From Saccharina japonica (lineage: Eukaryota; Sar; Phaeophyceae; Laminariales; Laminariaceae), in NCBI GenBank assembly GCA_008828725.1, contig MEHQ01000451.1, positions 124,001 to 188,000 of the forward strand: DNA of 64,000 bases, given 5' to 3'. Below the pieces are notes generated by a model. That model ran no database searches. It saw nothing but the letters and a program-made list of their open reading frames with translations, and was not told the origin of the DNA. This document shows, one piece after another, positions 11,964 through 22,811 of the stretch (position 1 is its first letter; each line of letters opens with the position of its first letter). Position numbers and translations under genes: made by a program.

Positions 11964-12100
11964 GCAAGTGCTGCTGTAGTTGTGGTGAGCTTTTACCCTG
12001 GTATGATGGATCGCAGCTATGTGTGTGGTTGAATGGGAACTGGGTAGGAGAGCAGACGTTCCCGTATGATCCAGGCAAGACAACAATCGGCTGGTATGTG
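11690..12100 (+). repeat. Three copies of an FP(Y/F)DPGK-encoding motif
   Basis: Near 11697, 11833 and 12058 the DNA encodes YPFDPGK, FPYDPGK and FPYDPGK. The first two lie in the gag-like frame. The third is beyond its stop, in a frame at 11912-12103. Between them lies a second duplicated stretch, around 11972-12050 and 12108-12190 (GTAGTTGTG...TATGATGGA). Confidence 0.6.
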
Positions 12101-12229
12101 TGAGCGAGGGCTGTAGTTGTGTGATTGTACCCTACGGGTATGATGGACCACAGCTATATGTTGTGTGTCTTGCTGTTGGAATCGCGGGGGGGGGGTTGCG
12201 ATGCCATCATTCTACAGACAAAGTGCACT

Positions 12230-12700
12230 GCTGTGTGGAACCAGTTTGTGATGAACTGATCCTACAGCAAGCAACAGTGCGTGATATTTGTGACGGCTTG
12301 ATTCCACAGCAGCCGTGCATGATTTGTCAGACTGCTGTGTACTGGTATACCGTATTATATGTATACGTGCATGCATGATACATGATACCCGTATTGCTGT
12401 GTGTTGCTTGAAGCGTAGCAGGGGGTGGGTTGCCAGCTTGATTCTCAAGTACATGATATTTAATGGGTTGGAAAATTACTGCTGGTTCTGGCTTGATTTT
12501 ACCGCGCATGATATTATTGTGTAGGAAAAGTTACTGCTGACTATTGGCTTGATTTTACAGCGCATGTTATATAATGTGTTGGGAGACTACTGCTAATTTT
12601 GGCTTGATTCTTCAATGCATGATCAATGTGTTGGGAAATTGCTGCTGATTTAAGCTTGGTTCTACAGCAGTACGTGATATTTATGTGTGGAAATCAGTGC
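12230..12700 (+). repeat. Minisatellite of about 65 bp inside the LTR element
   Basis: Several diverged tandem units with the pattern GGCTTGATT-TACAG-GCATGATATT-TGTGTTGGGAAA-TTACTGCTG. The clearest run is 12436-12700. No coding function is apparent. Confidence 0.7.
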
Positions 12701-14590
12701 TGATGCGGTGCAATGGTAAACGTTATTTTTTATGGCCATGGAGAAGAAAGAGCAACCATAAATCGGTGTTGACGTTGTTTTTGTCCCTATTGTTGTGTTG
12801 GGAAGAATCACGAGGGGGGGTTGATGGCATGATTCTACCCACAGACATAGTGCATAATGATGTGGTTCGTTATCTAACGATTTGACTTGGTTCCTGGCGC
12901 TGAAACTAACCACCCGATGCACCATTTGCTCAACAAGTCAAACTGCACCCTCATTCTGCGGATTTATGAGATGTAGTCCATGCCGCGGTGACGTTGAGCC
13001 GCGGCGGAAGACAAGCGTCGAGTCCGTAGGGTAGGGAGCAGGAGACGGGGGTTGAGCGCGTGGGGTCGGGGTAGTTTAGTAGCAATGGCCTACAGTAGAT
13101 TAAATGTTTTTGGATCGTTTGTTACAGTAGGAATTGACGAGACGAAATATTTATGACGCTTGGATTGTAATATGTTTGCATTGGATATCCGAGTAGAGTT
13201 ATATGCACCTGTTATACTGGTATCTGATATTTGGCATTCTGAATTGCGTACTACGACCTCTGAAGTACGATGTCAGAATACTATAAAATAACAGCATCAA
13301 CAGCTGTACATTGTCACGTATCTCGGTTATGGCAGTCCATTTATCATGACCTGGGGTATGATCGAGAGACGATGCTTTACCTGGTATATCGAGGGCCTAA
13401 ATGCTTGTTTTTGGTAAGAGGATAGTTGAATTAGAACGCTGGATCGAGCAGTCTTGTACGTGAGTGCACGCATACAACGACAACGACGTTCTGTTTGTTT
13501 CGTTGTCTGCGGCGCTTATTTGATATAGATCGCTGATGTTTCTGGTTTGTGGGTTTCGAGTTGGGTTTGGTTTTGATTTTATGGTTGAGGGATTTTAGAG
13601 TCACAATGATATCGCAGCATTTTACTATTAACCACGCGATGAATGTTTTGTTGTCTACCGAGCAGGGGGGAGATAGTAGCTGTACTCGGTAACACGACGA
13701 AGACTTTCCATCGCAGATAGTCGAGTCCAGTTGCGGTTTTATCATACGTGGATGCGGATGCACGCAAGGCTACTGACCGGACGTCTGTCTCTGGTGGAGC
13801 AGTTATGCGCGCTGATGTCTGTGTATGGTTTGATTATAGGACGTAGATGTCTAGAGCATGTGTCTAACGGATAGTTTGAGATTAACACGTACGGTCGGCA
13901 GAGCAGCATGCCGACTTTCTCATCAAACCGTTGCATGCTGAGACGTTTCGCTTGACCGTGACTCTGTGATGAACTTGTTGTGATTTCATCCACTGGTTCG
14001 TTTGTTTGTTTGTTTTTCTGGGGGTTTGGGGGCATTTGGTTTTGGGGGATAATAGTAGGAGTTTTCGATGTGCATGGAATGTTTTTTTAAAGTACTTGAA
14101 GAATTAACGTGCAACCTCAGGAGTTCTTAAGGAAATGGAGAAAGTGTTGGGAGGTACCCATACGTTGAATAAGGTTAATACGCTAATAGAGTATGCCGAT
14201 GGTCTTGATGAATCGTGCCGTACGCTTTGGCTATTGGTTAATTGCGCACAACGTACAGGGGAACCAATTACTGATACCTATAGTACTTTTGGATTCAGAT
14301 GCGGATTGTTGTCTTCTTGTAAACTTCCGAGGGGAATGTCAAGCAGGGGGGCTGCTATGATTTGATTTGAGGTGTTCTATATCAGAGATGTTCTGTTGTT
14401 GTGCTCTTACAGAGTACACAACAGGGAGGCCGATGTTATCGGGCGGTACGGTATTTCTGTGCAGACGTTGTTACTGCTTTTGTTTGAAGGTTTTACCAGC
14501 ATTCTCACGTTTGTTGGATTTTCCCCTTCCCGTAGTTACTGTCTCGCTATAGTTTAGAAGATATATACTGGAATCGAGATTGAAAGATCT
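12700..14590. other. LTR-element interior without recognisable genes
   Basis: Only short frames with biased composition, for example 13431-13763 on the minus strand and 14135-14365 on the plus strand. No pol motifs were seen on either strand. Confidence 0.5.
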
Positions 14591-14757
14591 GGTATCGGGA
14601 TTGCCGTTTTACGTTGGCAATTCTTGAAGATGGAATTTGGCATTGCTGTTTTACCTTGGCAATGATGAAGGATGGAAAAGGGGGTTGCTGTTTTACCTTG
14701 GCGATGATCTATTATAGATTTTGGGACTTGCCGTTTTACCTGGCAATTGGTGATAAG
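14590..14757 (+). repeat. Tandem repeat of about 50 bp next to right LTR
   Basis: Four diverged units containing TTGCYGTTTTACSTTGGCAAT. It lies directly upstream of the polypurine-like tract. Confidence 0.7.
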
Positions 14758-14792
14758 TTATTCGGGACGTATCGCGCACCGAATAGGAGGGC

Positions 14793-15197
14793 TGTTCGTG
14801 GTATGCGGTAGCTTGATACAACAGGTTTTCCGGTCTTGGGGGTTTCATGTACTGTGGGGTTTCGTATTATGTATCGGGACATTATTTAGTATGCCTCGTT
14901 GATGGAGAGATGGTGATGCCCCGTGTTGGGTTAGTCGATGATGATAACGATACGACCCGGGCTTTGATGATAAGATACTGCCCGTATACATGTGAGGGTG
15001 GAGCGTGGCAGAAAGGTACGGCTCACTCCTGTGTGGTGTTCATGATGGGCCTTTGGCGACAGGTACTGGCTCTACTTGTGTGTGTATATTTGGTAACGTG
15101 GTGATACGAGTACATTATCTACTACTCTCCTCCTTCACGACCCATGGTATAGGCACGTGGTTACACAGAACACGTTTGACAGCGGCGTACAGAAACA
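14793..15197 (+). repeat. Right LTR of non-autonomous LTR element
   Basis: About 405 bp, starting TGTTCGTGG and ending CAGAAACA. Partner of 10086-10484. It is followed by GGTAT, the probable target duplication. Confidence 0.75.
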
Positions 15198-15202
15198 GGT
15201 AT

Positions 15203-16170
15203 CTTCCCAAAATTAATGTGTTTATGACTTCTCATGGCCAAAACCTCCTGAAAAACACCGCTCGTGGCGTGTGGTTTTACTTGGTTTCAGTGTGTACCTG
15301 ATGTCGGCTCAAAGGACGCGTGCTACGATAGAGGTAGAGGTATACTTTTTTTTGGCTGAAATGGTTTCTCAATGACGAGCCTCCTTCACCCAAAATCGTC
15401 GCATTTTCGTTCTTGCGTTGCCAAAAAAAACATTTTGCACTTAAGCCAGGGGAATGTGTTCGTCGGCGAGCACTATTAGTTTCCTCCCAAATCATTTTTT
15501 GACGTAGTATTAGTGTAGAGCTCCTCAAGTGACCACCCTCGAAAAAAGCATGGTGCACCTGCATGCAGGCTACCGTAGCATGCGTCAGAGTGGCAAGGTA
15601 TGCCTGATTTTGGCCGTTGCCCTATTTCTCGTAGAAAGATCTTACTCAACCCATTCAGAACTGAAACGAATGTCCAACACCAATTCCGAGTAGTGTGTCC
15701 CCAAATTTGTGGGACCAGATCTTAAGGGGTTAATAGAAACTGATCCGATCTCGACGCAGGCTGCGGCAGACGAATTGCAGTATGTATCCAGGTGTCCGTT
15801 GTGCTGTATACGCGGGTATCATATAATAGGTGTGTCGCTGTGGGGGGTCTTATAGCATGTACGTGTTATACGTAGTGTGGTGATGTCTTCATGTCGAGCG
15901 TATAGGAGATAGTTAGTGTGCGTATATATAGCCTCTGCTTAACTTGGCTCAAAATTCGCCAAAATCAAGTGAAAGCTATACAAAGTGGACAAATACAGCT
16001 GGCAATATCGAGCCAAAATCGGGTACGGTGGGAGGCTGGCCAATGGCAGGGCTCCTGGCGTGTGATTTGTTGTACTTGGTTTTAGTGCGTACCTATTTTT
16101 TGCACCTGAGTGACAAGGTGTACCTGATTCTGGCTACAACCCGATAGTTTTACTATTTTCTCTGTCTGCA
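15203..16170. other. No gene recognised
   Basis: The longest frame is 15277-15564 on the minus strand, which has no recognisable domain. Nothing else stands out. Confidence 0.5.
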
Positions 16171-16177
16171 TGTGTGT

Positions 16178-16430
16178 TGTCTTCACATTAAACCCGTTAT
16201 TTTTCCCCAACCACATCATCAGTACACCCAGTCAGTGTCTGTCCTGATTCCTAATCCTAGAGAGATACAAATTACGTGGTCACAGACTGCTGTGAAACAG
16301 AGAAAAAACAAAACAAAATAAACACAAATAATGAATGGGTAAAGCAAGTGAGATGCTAACGTACCGGGTACGAGAACACAACGACACGAGCCGAACCGAA
16401 AAATAAGAACAAAAAGACAAATAAAAAAAA
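16178..16430 (+). repeat. SINE-like repeat, family 2 (copy a)
   Basis: Starts TCTTCACATTAAACCCGTT and contains ACACCCAGT, GTGGTCACAGACT and an A-rich tail region (ACAGAGAAAAAACAAAAC). It aligns well with 22474-22660. Confidence 0.65.
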
Positions 16431-16958
16431 CGAATTATGAAACGAAACAGAACACAAATGACGCAGGGAGGCAGAGCGCCCCTAGAAGAAAAGCACACGT
16501 GCCCAAGAGGAACAGATAATAACTGCTGCACGGACGAAGTAACACGAAGAAGTGGAAGATACCGGCATAGGGCGGTAACAAAGGGAGAAACAAGGCAAAA
16601 AGCAAGAAAGGAGACACTAGAAGAGAGGAAAAGAGAAAAATCGTTCTCAAGGCGATGATAATAACAAGTTCCCGTCTCTGCTACAAAACCAATACGGGGA
16701 CCATGTCACATCTTCTGCCATCTCCTTCCTGATTCTCATCAATAGCAGTGTCCGAAGCCGGTGCTACCTCTGCCGTGCCCCCCCCCAGTGAACAAATCAA
16801 CAAGAAACAAACAAAATAAATAAAACAAATAATAGGATTCAAGGGCTAGTCGAACCGATACCTTGCCGCACGATCCACCATTTCGTTTCTGCATTCGTCG
16901 ACAGCTGTATCACAGTACAGCCGCCCCTGCCCCCCGCCCCCCTCTCCTTGTCGCCTCT

Positions 16959-17090
16959 CTAGGCGTCCTCAGCTGCATGCCGTAGCCGGCTCCTCTCCGC
17001 TTCGGCCCTGTGCCACCTCGCCATGAAATGGTCCGCCGCCTCAACGACCCCCCGGTACCACACCCCACTCTTCTTAGCCGCCTTCTGCCA
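16959..17090 (-). CDS. Candidate terminal exon of an unknown gene
   Basis: On the minus strand the frame beginning WQKAAKKSGVWYRGVVEAAD runs to a stop at 16959-16961. It encodes about 43 residues with a balanced, amphipathic, helix-like composition ending in a charged segment. A possible splice acceptor (TATGGCAG) lies at its start. It looks more protein-like than its surroundings and does not match any repeat noted here. No upstream exon could be linked, because the next kilobase is the satellite array, so it may also be a gene relic. No family is recognised. Confidence 0.3.
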   Translation of the reverse strand, partial: WQKAAKKSGVWYRGVVEAADHFMARWHRAEAERSRLRHAAEDA

Positions 17091-17339
17091 TAGTATGGTA
17101 ATATGGTAATACCAAGTAAATATTATCGAGTTACGGCAGTGCTCGGATCGAGTTCAAACCTCAACCAGCGTGTCTGGACGGGCTTCCGGCGTCGACGTAC
17201 GTAGTTGACGTTGTGCCGGGCCCATGGTACGGTAGTGTAGTAGAGGTGCACCATTTAGTATTTCCGAGGGTAGTCAGTCACTTGCAGAGCTCTGTACCCC
17301 ACCTAAAAACTGCTTTTGGAGGAGATTAAAAAGTGAGAT

Positions 17340-18200
17340 TAATAAGGGCTATATACCCGATGAACAATCGCACCGCTTAAGGGCCATTCTTCCCCGGGGC
17401 AACGTCGAAGTCCCGCCGCACCCGGGGATGATAACGTCCCATCACTGGGTTGTACATCCTTCCATACATCTACAAATCCAACAACCCGGGGACGAAAATG
17501 ACATTCCCGGGCTCGATACCGCCCCGCAAACCCTACCACCATTGGCTGATCGCTGATTTGGCTGAGGCGCTGGAGCCGAGATCCAGCACGCAGCGAGGGT
17601 TACCCCTCGGGCCTCGGGGCAACGGCGAGGTCCCGCCGCTCCAGGGGATGATATGATCCCACTCCCGGGTCAGAAGTCCTTCCATACATTTACAACTCCA
17701 ACGACTCGGGGACGGAGCAAACATCCCCCGGGTCGATACCGCCCCACAAGGTGTGGAAAACCCAACCCCACGGGCTAATTTTCGGTTACCTGGCCCTCAT
17801 AGAGCCAACGTGCGGCGAGAGTTGCCCCCCGGGGCAATGTCGAAGCCCCACCGCACTCGGGGATGACAGCGTCCCATCCCCGGTTCAGAAATCCTTCCAT
17901 ACATCTACAACTCCAACAACCCGGGGACGAAAACGGACATCCCCGGGGTCGATACCGCCCCACCAGGTGTGGAAACCTCAACCCCACGGGCTGATTTACG
18001 GTTGTCTGTCTCTCATGGAGCCAGCGTGCGGCGCGAGTTGCCCCTCGGGGCAACGGCGAGGTCCCACCGCACCCGGGGATGATAACGTCGCATCCCCGGA
18101 TCAGAAATCCTTGCGGACAACTACAACTCCAATAACCCGAGGACGAAAACAGACACCCCCTGGGTCCATACCGCCCCGCATGGTGGTTATTATTTTGCGG
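17340..18200 (-). repeat. 215-bp satellite, array 1 (minus orientation)
   Basis: Four units with the landmark CGATACCGCCCC at about 17518, 17735, 17952 and 18166, i.e. spacings of 217, 217 and 214 bp. Each unit contains CCCGGGGATGATAACGTCC and CTTCCATACATCTACAACTCC. The array is an inverted relative of 26519-28600 and shares its outer edge (18190-18293). Confidence 0.92.
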
Positions 18201-18293
18201 TTCAGAGTGGTACATCACAGCACACTGTTAATGCGAGTACTATGGGCAACGCAAAGCTAGCGCCACGGGCGGAGCCGTGGCCGTACCGCTAGT
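18190..18293 (-). repeat. Shared edge of the satellite element, copy 1
   Basis: The reverse complement of this segment matches 26365-26520, both running from a hairpin-forming CGGCTCCGCCCGT block into the first satellite unit. This shows the satellite belongs to a larger repeat with a defined end. The stem GCCACGG/CCGTGGC lies about 10 bp from that end. Confidence 0.75.
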
Positions 18294-18296
18294 GCA

Positions 18297-18492
18297 AATA
18301 AGAACTAAAAAGTCTGACCCACGTAGGATTCGAACTCACGAAATCACTATAGCAGCATTTCAAGGTATCACTATGATGATGGCCCACCGAGGCGACCGTG
18401 TGTGTGTCTTCTTCACATGAAACCGCCATTTCTACCCGTCGACGTCCGGCACACCCACAGCAGTGTCCGTGCCGATCCTTCATCCTAGAGAG
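18297..18492. repeat. tRNA-like SINE head next to family 2 fragment
   Basis: On the minus strand 18297-18392 resembles the family 1 head (GATTCGAACTC and ACCGAGGCGACC, read on the plus strand). From about 18405 the plus strand carries the family 2 start (CTTCTTCACATGAAACC). The same juxtaposition recurs near 20430-20500 and 22230-22480. Confidence 0.55.
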
Positions 18493-18499
18493 ATTTGTG

Positions 18500-19310
18500 A
18501 GGATATTACGATATTACTTGCTGAGCTAAAGGGGAAAAAAAACGATCAATTACCCAGCCCAAGGTAAAATCCTTGTAACACTCCCCCCCGCTCTGAACGG
18601 CTGGATATTTGGGACGTCGGTACCGTATACGGCCGTACGTTGACCTACCTGCTTCGTTCCAATACCTGGGGAACCAGGGAGACGTGTTTTTTAGGCACGC
18701 ACGCGCAGCAAGCGTTTCTGTAAAAGAAACGTTCGAAGTGATATTCGAGCTCGTGTCCTGCCGACGACGCCATGTATAAACGTACTGCTACGTACCCTGG
18801 GGAGGTTTGGTATTGGATTGTTTCGGTACACGTGATGATATGGGACGAAATCAATCGGAAATCGTTCTGCAAGTAATATCGTCTCGTCGACCCTGGTAGC
18901 ATCCAGGGGGGCCACCGGCCAGTAGTCAATCGCGAGGAAAAGTACCTATTATAACACTAAAATGGAATAACACCACGCAGCTACGTAGCAAAGCTGAATA
19001 TCGACCGGTCGGGAGATTTCACAGCTGACGTGTTTCTTAGTTTATTATTAATGATGCGGTATGGGGCTAACCTCTAACCCTTCTACCGGAAGCAGGTTGA
19101 GACGAGACGGGCTCAGTCACTCAGTGGTCACCAGATTGATGTTTTGAGGATGTTTTATTATCCCACCGCTGATTCCAGATCAGAAACTTTCTGCTAAAAA
19201 GGACGAGCAAAGTGCATTGTTTGCTCTTCGTGTTTCATCGTAAACACGCCACCTCAACAATAGAGGGGAAACGGGGATACCATGAATACCATGACAGATT
19301 CCGATCATAT
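18500..19310. other. No gene recognised
   Basis: A frame of 94 codons at 18645-18929 on the minus strand overlaps a second frame and has no recognisable domain. Confidence 0.45.
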
Positions 19311-19317
19311 TCTATAG

Positions 19318-19642
19318 ATATACCAGTTCTTCTTTGGTCATAAAACTACGACACATCCATCCATCGATAGATACTACGTTGCAACGCAGTAAGCCGAGCA
19401 GACAATCAATGTAATGTCATATTACATATTATACGAGTGTACGACGGACACGACCTACCCTACTAGCAATCCAGCTACGCGACCGGGAAAAAAATAAAAT
19501 AAATGATAATAGAAAAAGCGAAGAGGAAAAAAGTAAAGAATACAAATAAACAAACAAAAAAATAAAAACGAAAACAAACAAACACGAGAACAAATGACAC
19601 AGAAAAAATGTGTCGCGCTTCCCCCAGAGATGTGACCGACAA
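19318..19642 (+). repeat. SINE-like repeat, family 2 (copy b)
   Basis: Aligns with 22895-23166: TTGGTCATAAAACTACGACA, then GCAGTAAGCCGAGCAGACAAT, an A-rich stretch, and an end similar to GTGTCGCGCTTCCCCCAGAG. The 5' part is missing or diverged. Confidence 0.6.
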
Positions 19643-19774
19643 GATAAAAGAAAATAAAAATAAAAATCCGTGTGCGTACGATTATATTATTACTAAACTG
19701 TAAACTGTACTACGAGTACTCGTACTGTATACTGGTATAGCATCAGTAAACACCACCACAGCAGTATTACCAGA

Positions 19775-20150
19775 AAAAAAATAGTTTAAGAGATAATAAG
19801 TGTTTTCCATCCCACTTCCTATTATATTTTGCCCTTAGCTTCTCTCTCCTTGCTATTAATAGTCGCAGTCGTAACTCAGATCCGGGGTCACGAAGTATAT
19901 AGATACCCTGGTAGGCTCTTTTCCCTCCTCTCCCACTAGAGTTCGTGCCTTGCATATTGATCGCGAGCAAGACTTCAGCCCTTTTTTTCCTCGTCGAATC
20001 GCATCGAATTGAGCCTACCCACGCTACGAGCTACGAATACCAGTAGGCGCTCTCGGCAGTTGATTGCGTTCTTTATTAACTTATTTTGCAAATAAACTCG
20101 AAAGTTCGACTCACGTGAGACTCGAACCCCAGAAACTATTGTTGATTATT
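19775..20150 (-). mobile_element. tRNA-derived SINE, family 1 (copy b)
   Basis: The minus-strand body is complete, with a B-box-like GGTTCGAGTCTCACGTGAGTC near 20115-20135 and an A-rich tail at its 3' end (19770-19785). The A-box end is diverged. Confidence 0.75.
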
Positions 20151-20423
20151 ATATGGTTTGCCTTCCGATAATGTGCAGGGCATTATTCATTCAGAATGAA
20201 AAAGCTGACACAATTCGTCGAATACTACCAATATCATCCAACCAATTCTCCTCCCCTTCGTGTACTCAATAGAATACGCACTATTAATACCACCCTTTAC
20301 CCAAATATTGTACCTGCTATATATCTATTAGCCGTGCTTCCTACTCCGCTTCTACATTCCACCCCCACGCCATGGGAAGTATTAATAATAGCATTCGAGG
20401 GTACCAGTATTAATACCTCTGTC

Positions 20424-20500
20424 CATGTGTATGTGTTCTTCATATTAAACCGTCCTTTCTACCCGTCGACATCCATAGACCATCGGGGCGACCGACTTCG
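20424..20500 (+). repeat. SINE-like repeat fragments, families 2 and 1
   Basis: GTGTTCTTCATATTAAACCGTCCTTTCTACCCGTCGACATCC (family 2 start) is followed directly by CCATCGGGGCGACCGAC, the inverted head of family 1. Confidence 0.6.
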
Positions 20501-20667
20501 GATGTTACTTGAAGTTTATTTTTAAATTTTCGTACCAGGTATGTATGTATGATGCTGTACTCGTCGTATAATATGTATGATAGCATGGGGCAATGCGCAG
20601 CGGTACTGGTGCTGTACGTAGTACCAGGCACCTGGCACCAGATTATGGCAAGGAAACGGTGTGTTAG

Positions 20668-20908
20668 CGTCGTTGCGGACTACATGCTACGGGCTATTGC
20701 TACGATTGCTACGGGGGCGATAGTCGTTTCACTATACCTGTCCCGTCGAAGGTTCGTCGCGCGATGCTCGAGGCCAAGTTGTCTGACTCCCCCCATGCTG
20801 TAGTCAACAAGGAAGCACACCAAAGACCACCAGAAAATACTGCTACTATTGATGATATCGATCCCAAGCGAATCGGCGGACCCATACCGCTTGTTGTTCA
20901 AGCAGCAT
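20668..20908 (+). CDS. Unassigned ORF with Cys/His-rich start
   Basis: A frame open from an upstream TAG to a TAA at 20906-20908 encodes about 78 residues. It begins RRCGLHATGYCYDCYGGD, which has the look of a partial zinc-binding segment, and continues through an in-frame ATG at 20763 (48 codons from there) with a normal amino-acid mix. It may be an exon of a degraded transposase or a host gene. No splice partner or family was identified. The downstream CAACAA microsatellite (about 21080-21122) ends the recognisable sequence. Confidence 0.3.
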
Positions 20909-21077
20909 AAAGAACGAAAACCCCGCCACTGCTGCTGCGGTGCGATGATAGTTCGACGCCGCTTGGTGAGGTGCTTGCTCCGCAGACCTCTGCCCACTCT
21001 CCACCCCCTCCCAATGGCTCTCCCCCCCAATGATAGCGACAGTCAGCGCTTGCTCCAGCCTGTCTCTGCAGAAGGCC

Positions 21078-21122
21078 AGCAGTAACAACAGCAGCAACAA
21101 CAACAACAACAACAACAACAGC
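21078..21122 (+). repeat. (CAA)n microsatellite
   Basis: CAGCAACAACAACAA-type run. It is read as poly-Leu on the minus strand, which is not a gene. Confidence 0.95.
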
Positions 21123-21129
21123 AAACCAG

Positions 21130-22225
21130 CTGGGTTACTTTATTGTTGTGTTGTGAGCAGGCACGACCCGACAGGCGTTATAATTTCGTCTGGTTGAGCC
21201 TGGTTGGAAGTGGGAAAGTACACGTATGGTCTGAGGAACCGGTCAGTCGCCCGCGCTTGGCGAATCAGTTTTTAGATATGTACGTACCTGGCACTGACTG
21301 GTAGCTCGTAATACGGTTCCCTGGTTTACGCTCGTCTGGCTTTGTGGCCCACCTGCCCTTCCTGTGTGTATATAGGCTTGAAGACCTTTCAGCGAGATAG
21401 TAGTCTAGAAAGGCGTACATGCATGCACGCGTATAGTACAGAGAGGGGTGGACGAACTGTACAGAGAACACAAAACAGTGACTTGTACAGTAAAGAGGCA
21501 TCATGGAACGCTGCTACTGCTGCTACACGTATGAATGTGTATGTACCTACATACGTACATACTCGAATACAGTACAGGGCATATGATAAGAAACAGGGAA
21601 TATGGTCCAGGCTGGATTTCTCATTCGAGAGGGTGCATTCCACACTAATTCCAATATAACGATCCAGAATTTACTATTTTACTCTAAATCTCAGCCTGAC
21701 TTTCTTATTAGCCTGTTTTTCTCATTATTGGTGTCCTGTACTGTAAATGTAAAATAAGACATACCGGTACGAAGTATAATACTTCGTACCTGGTATATAT
21801 GTATATATAATATACTTGTATATTTTAATTTTATAAAAAATAAACCAGGTATATTAATAATAAACTAAGAAACACGTCAGCTGTGAACTCTCCCAATATT
21901 AAAAAATTAAAAAACAACAACAGCTGTGAGCTCGAGGATTTCGTCGAAGCTCATCTTTGCTATTAATAGCTGAGTGTAATATACTTCGATCGCGCGTACT
22001 TACGGATTTTTTAGGTCCTCATGTAGGATGTACATCCCGTATGAGGGGGACACAATCTGAGGCTGTAGAAATCAGGAAGTGTGTGTCTATTTGTGGGGGA
22101 AGAAATAATTTAACTTAAATTAAAATTAAAATTAAACAGTCTGAAATAAACGTACCAGGTATACTATTATAATAGTGTTCCGCCGAGTTTACGTGATAGA
22201 GTGGTTCTATTATTAGTAGCCATGT
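21130..22225. other. No gene; dispersed repeat and palindrome
   Basis: Contains a perfect palindrome GTACGAAGTAT-A-ATACTTCGTAC near 21769 and a plus-strand copy of the CAGCTGTGAG dispersed repeat at about 21868-21990. The start of that copy (AAACTAAGAAACACGTCAGCTGTGA) is also present inverted at 19020-19050. Confidence 0.55.
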
Positions 22226-22231
22226 ATGGTA

Positions 22232-22465
22232 GTCGGTCGCCCCGATGGTCTAGAGGTAACCTCGAACGCTTCTGAACGTTGATGTCTGGAGTTCGAATCT
22301 CACGTGGGTCGGACTTTTGAGTTTATTTGCAAAAATAAATAAAAAACGGAATCACCTGCTGAGAGCGCCAATTAATAGTAGCGTGGGTAGGCACAATTCG
22401 ATGCGAGTCGACGAGGGAAGGAAAGGCTGAAGTCTTCTCGCGATAAAAATGCAAGGCAAGAACCG
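22232..22465 (+). mobile_element. tRNA-derived SINE, family 1 (copy c, truncated by gap)
   Basis: The best-preserved head. GTCGGTCGCCCCGATGGTC opens the element. The A box TGGTCTAGAGG matches the Pol III consensus TRGYNNARNNGG. The B box is GAGTTCGAATCTC. A short T/A-rich linker and the first half of the body follow, up to the N at 22466. The rest of the body is missing, and a family 2 repeat begins on the other side of the N. Confidence 0.88.
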
Positions 22466-22466
22466 N
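22466..22466. other. Single ambiguous base, probable contig join
   Basis: Interrupts SINE copy c in mid-body and is followed by unrelated repeat sequence, so the join may skip or misplace DNA. Confidence 0.65.
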
Positions 22467-22473
22467 TTGTGTT

Positions 22474-22757
22474 GTTGTTGTCTTCACATTAAACCCGTTC
22501 TTTCTACTCAACCACATCAGTACACCCAGTGCCTGTCCTGATTCCCAATCCTAGTGGAGATACAAATTCTGTGGTCACAGACTGTGAAACAGAGAAAAAC
22601 CAAAACAAAATAAACGCAAATTAATGGGTAAAGCAAGTGAGATGCGTAACGTACCGGGTACGAGAACACAGCGACACGAGCCGAACAAAAAAACAAAAAC
22701 GGTAACAAAAGACAAAGAAAGAAAGTGTCGTGCTTCTCCCGGAGGAGATGTGACAGA
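22474..22757 (+). repeat. SINE-like repeat, family 2 (copy c)
   Basis: TCTTCACATTAAACCCGTTC at the start, GTGGTCACAGACTGTGAAAC in the middle and AGTGTCGTGCTTCTCCCGGA at the end. It forms a tandem pair with the copy at 22812. Confidence 0.7.
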
Positions 22758-22811
22758 AAAATATAAAATAAATATAATACCTGGTGTATATTGTGTATAT
22801 ATATATATGTG

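Larger units (their letters stand above)
10086..15197 (+). mobile_element. Non-autonomous LTR retrotransposon (gag-like only)
   Basis: Two direct repeats of about 400 bp with TG...CA ends flank a 4.3-kb interior. A purine-rich tract, GAATAGGAGGG (14781-14791), lies just before the right repeat as expected for a polypurine primer site, which sets the plus orientation. The flanking pentamers GGTCT and GGTAT look like a worn target duplication. The interior begins with a Gln-rich zinc-knuckle frame (10539-11963). No protease, reverse transcriptase, RNase H or integrase could be found in the remaining 2.8 kb, which is made largely of minisatellite-like tandem repeats. This fits a LARD-type element that relies on pol from a relative. 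The divergence of the two LTRs suggests an old insertion. Confidence 0.68.

Noticed and set aside
18244-18300. Helitron 3' end (hairpin followed by CTAG)
   Set aside because: The hairpin and CTAG are present at the array 1 edge, but at the second copy (26365) homology stops before CTAG, so the CTRR terminus is not shared.
20846-21124. Poly-Leu minus-strand frame
   Set aside because: It is produced by the CAA microsatellite.
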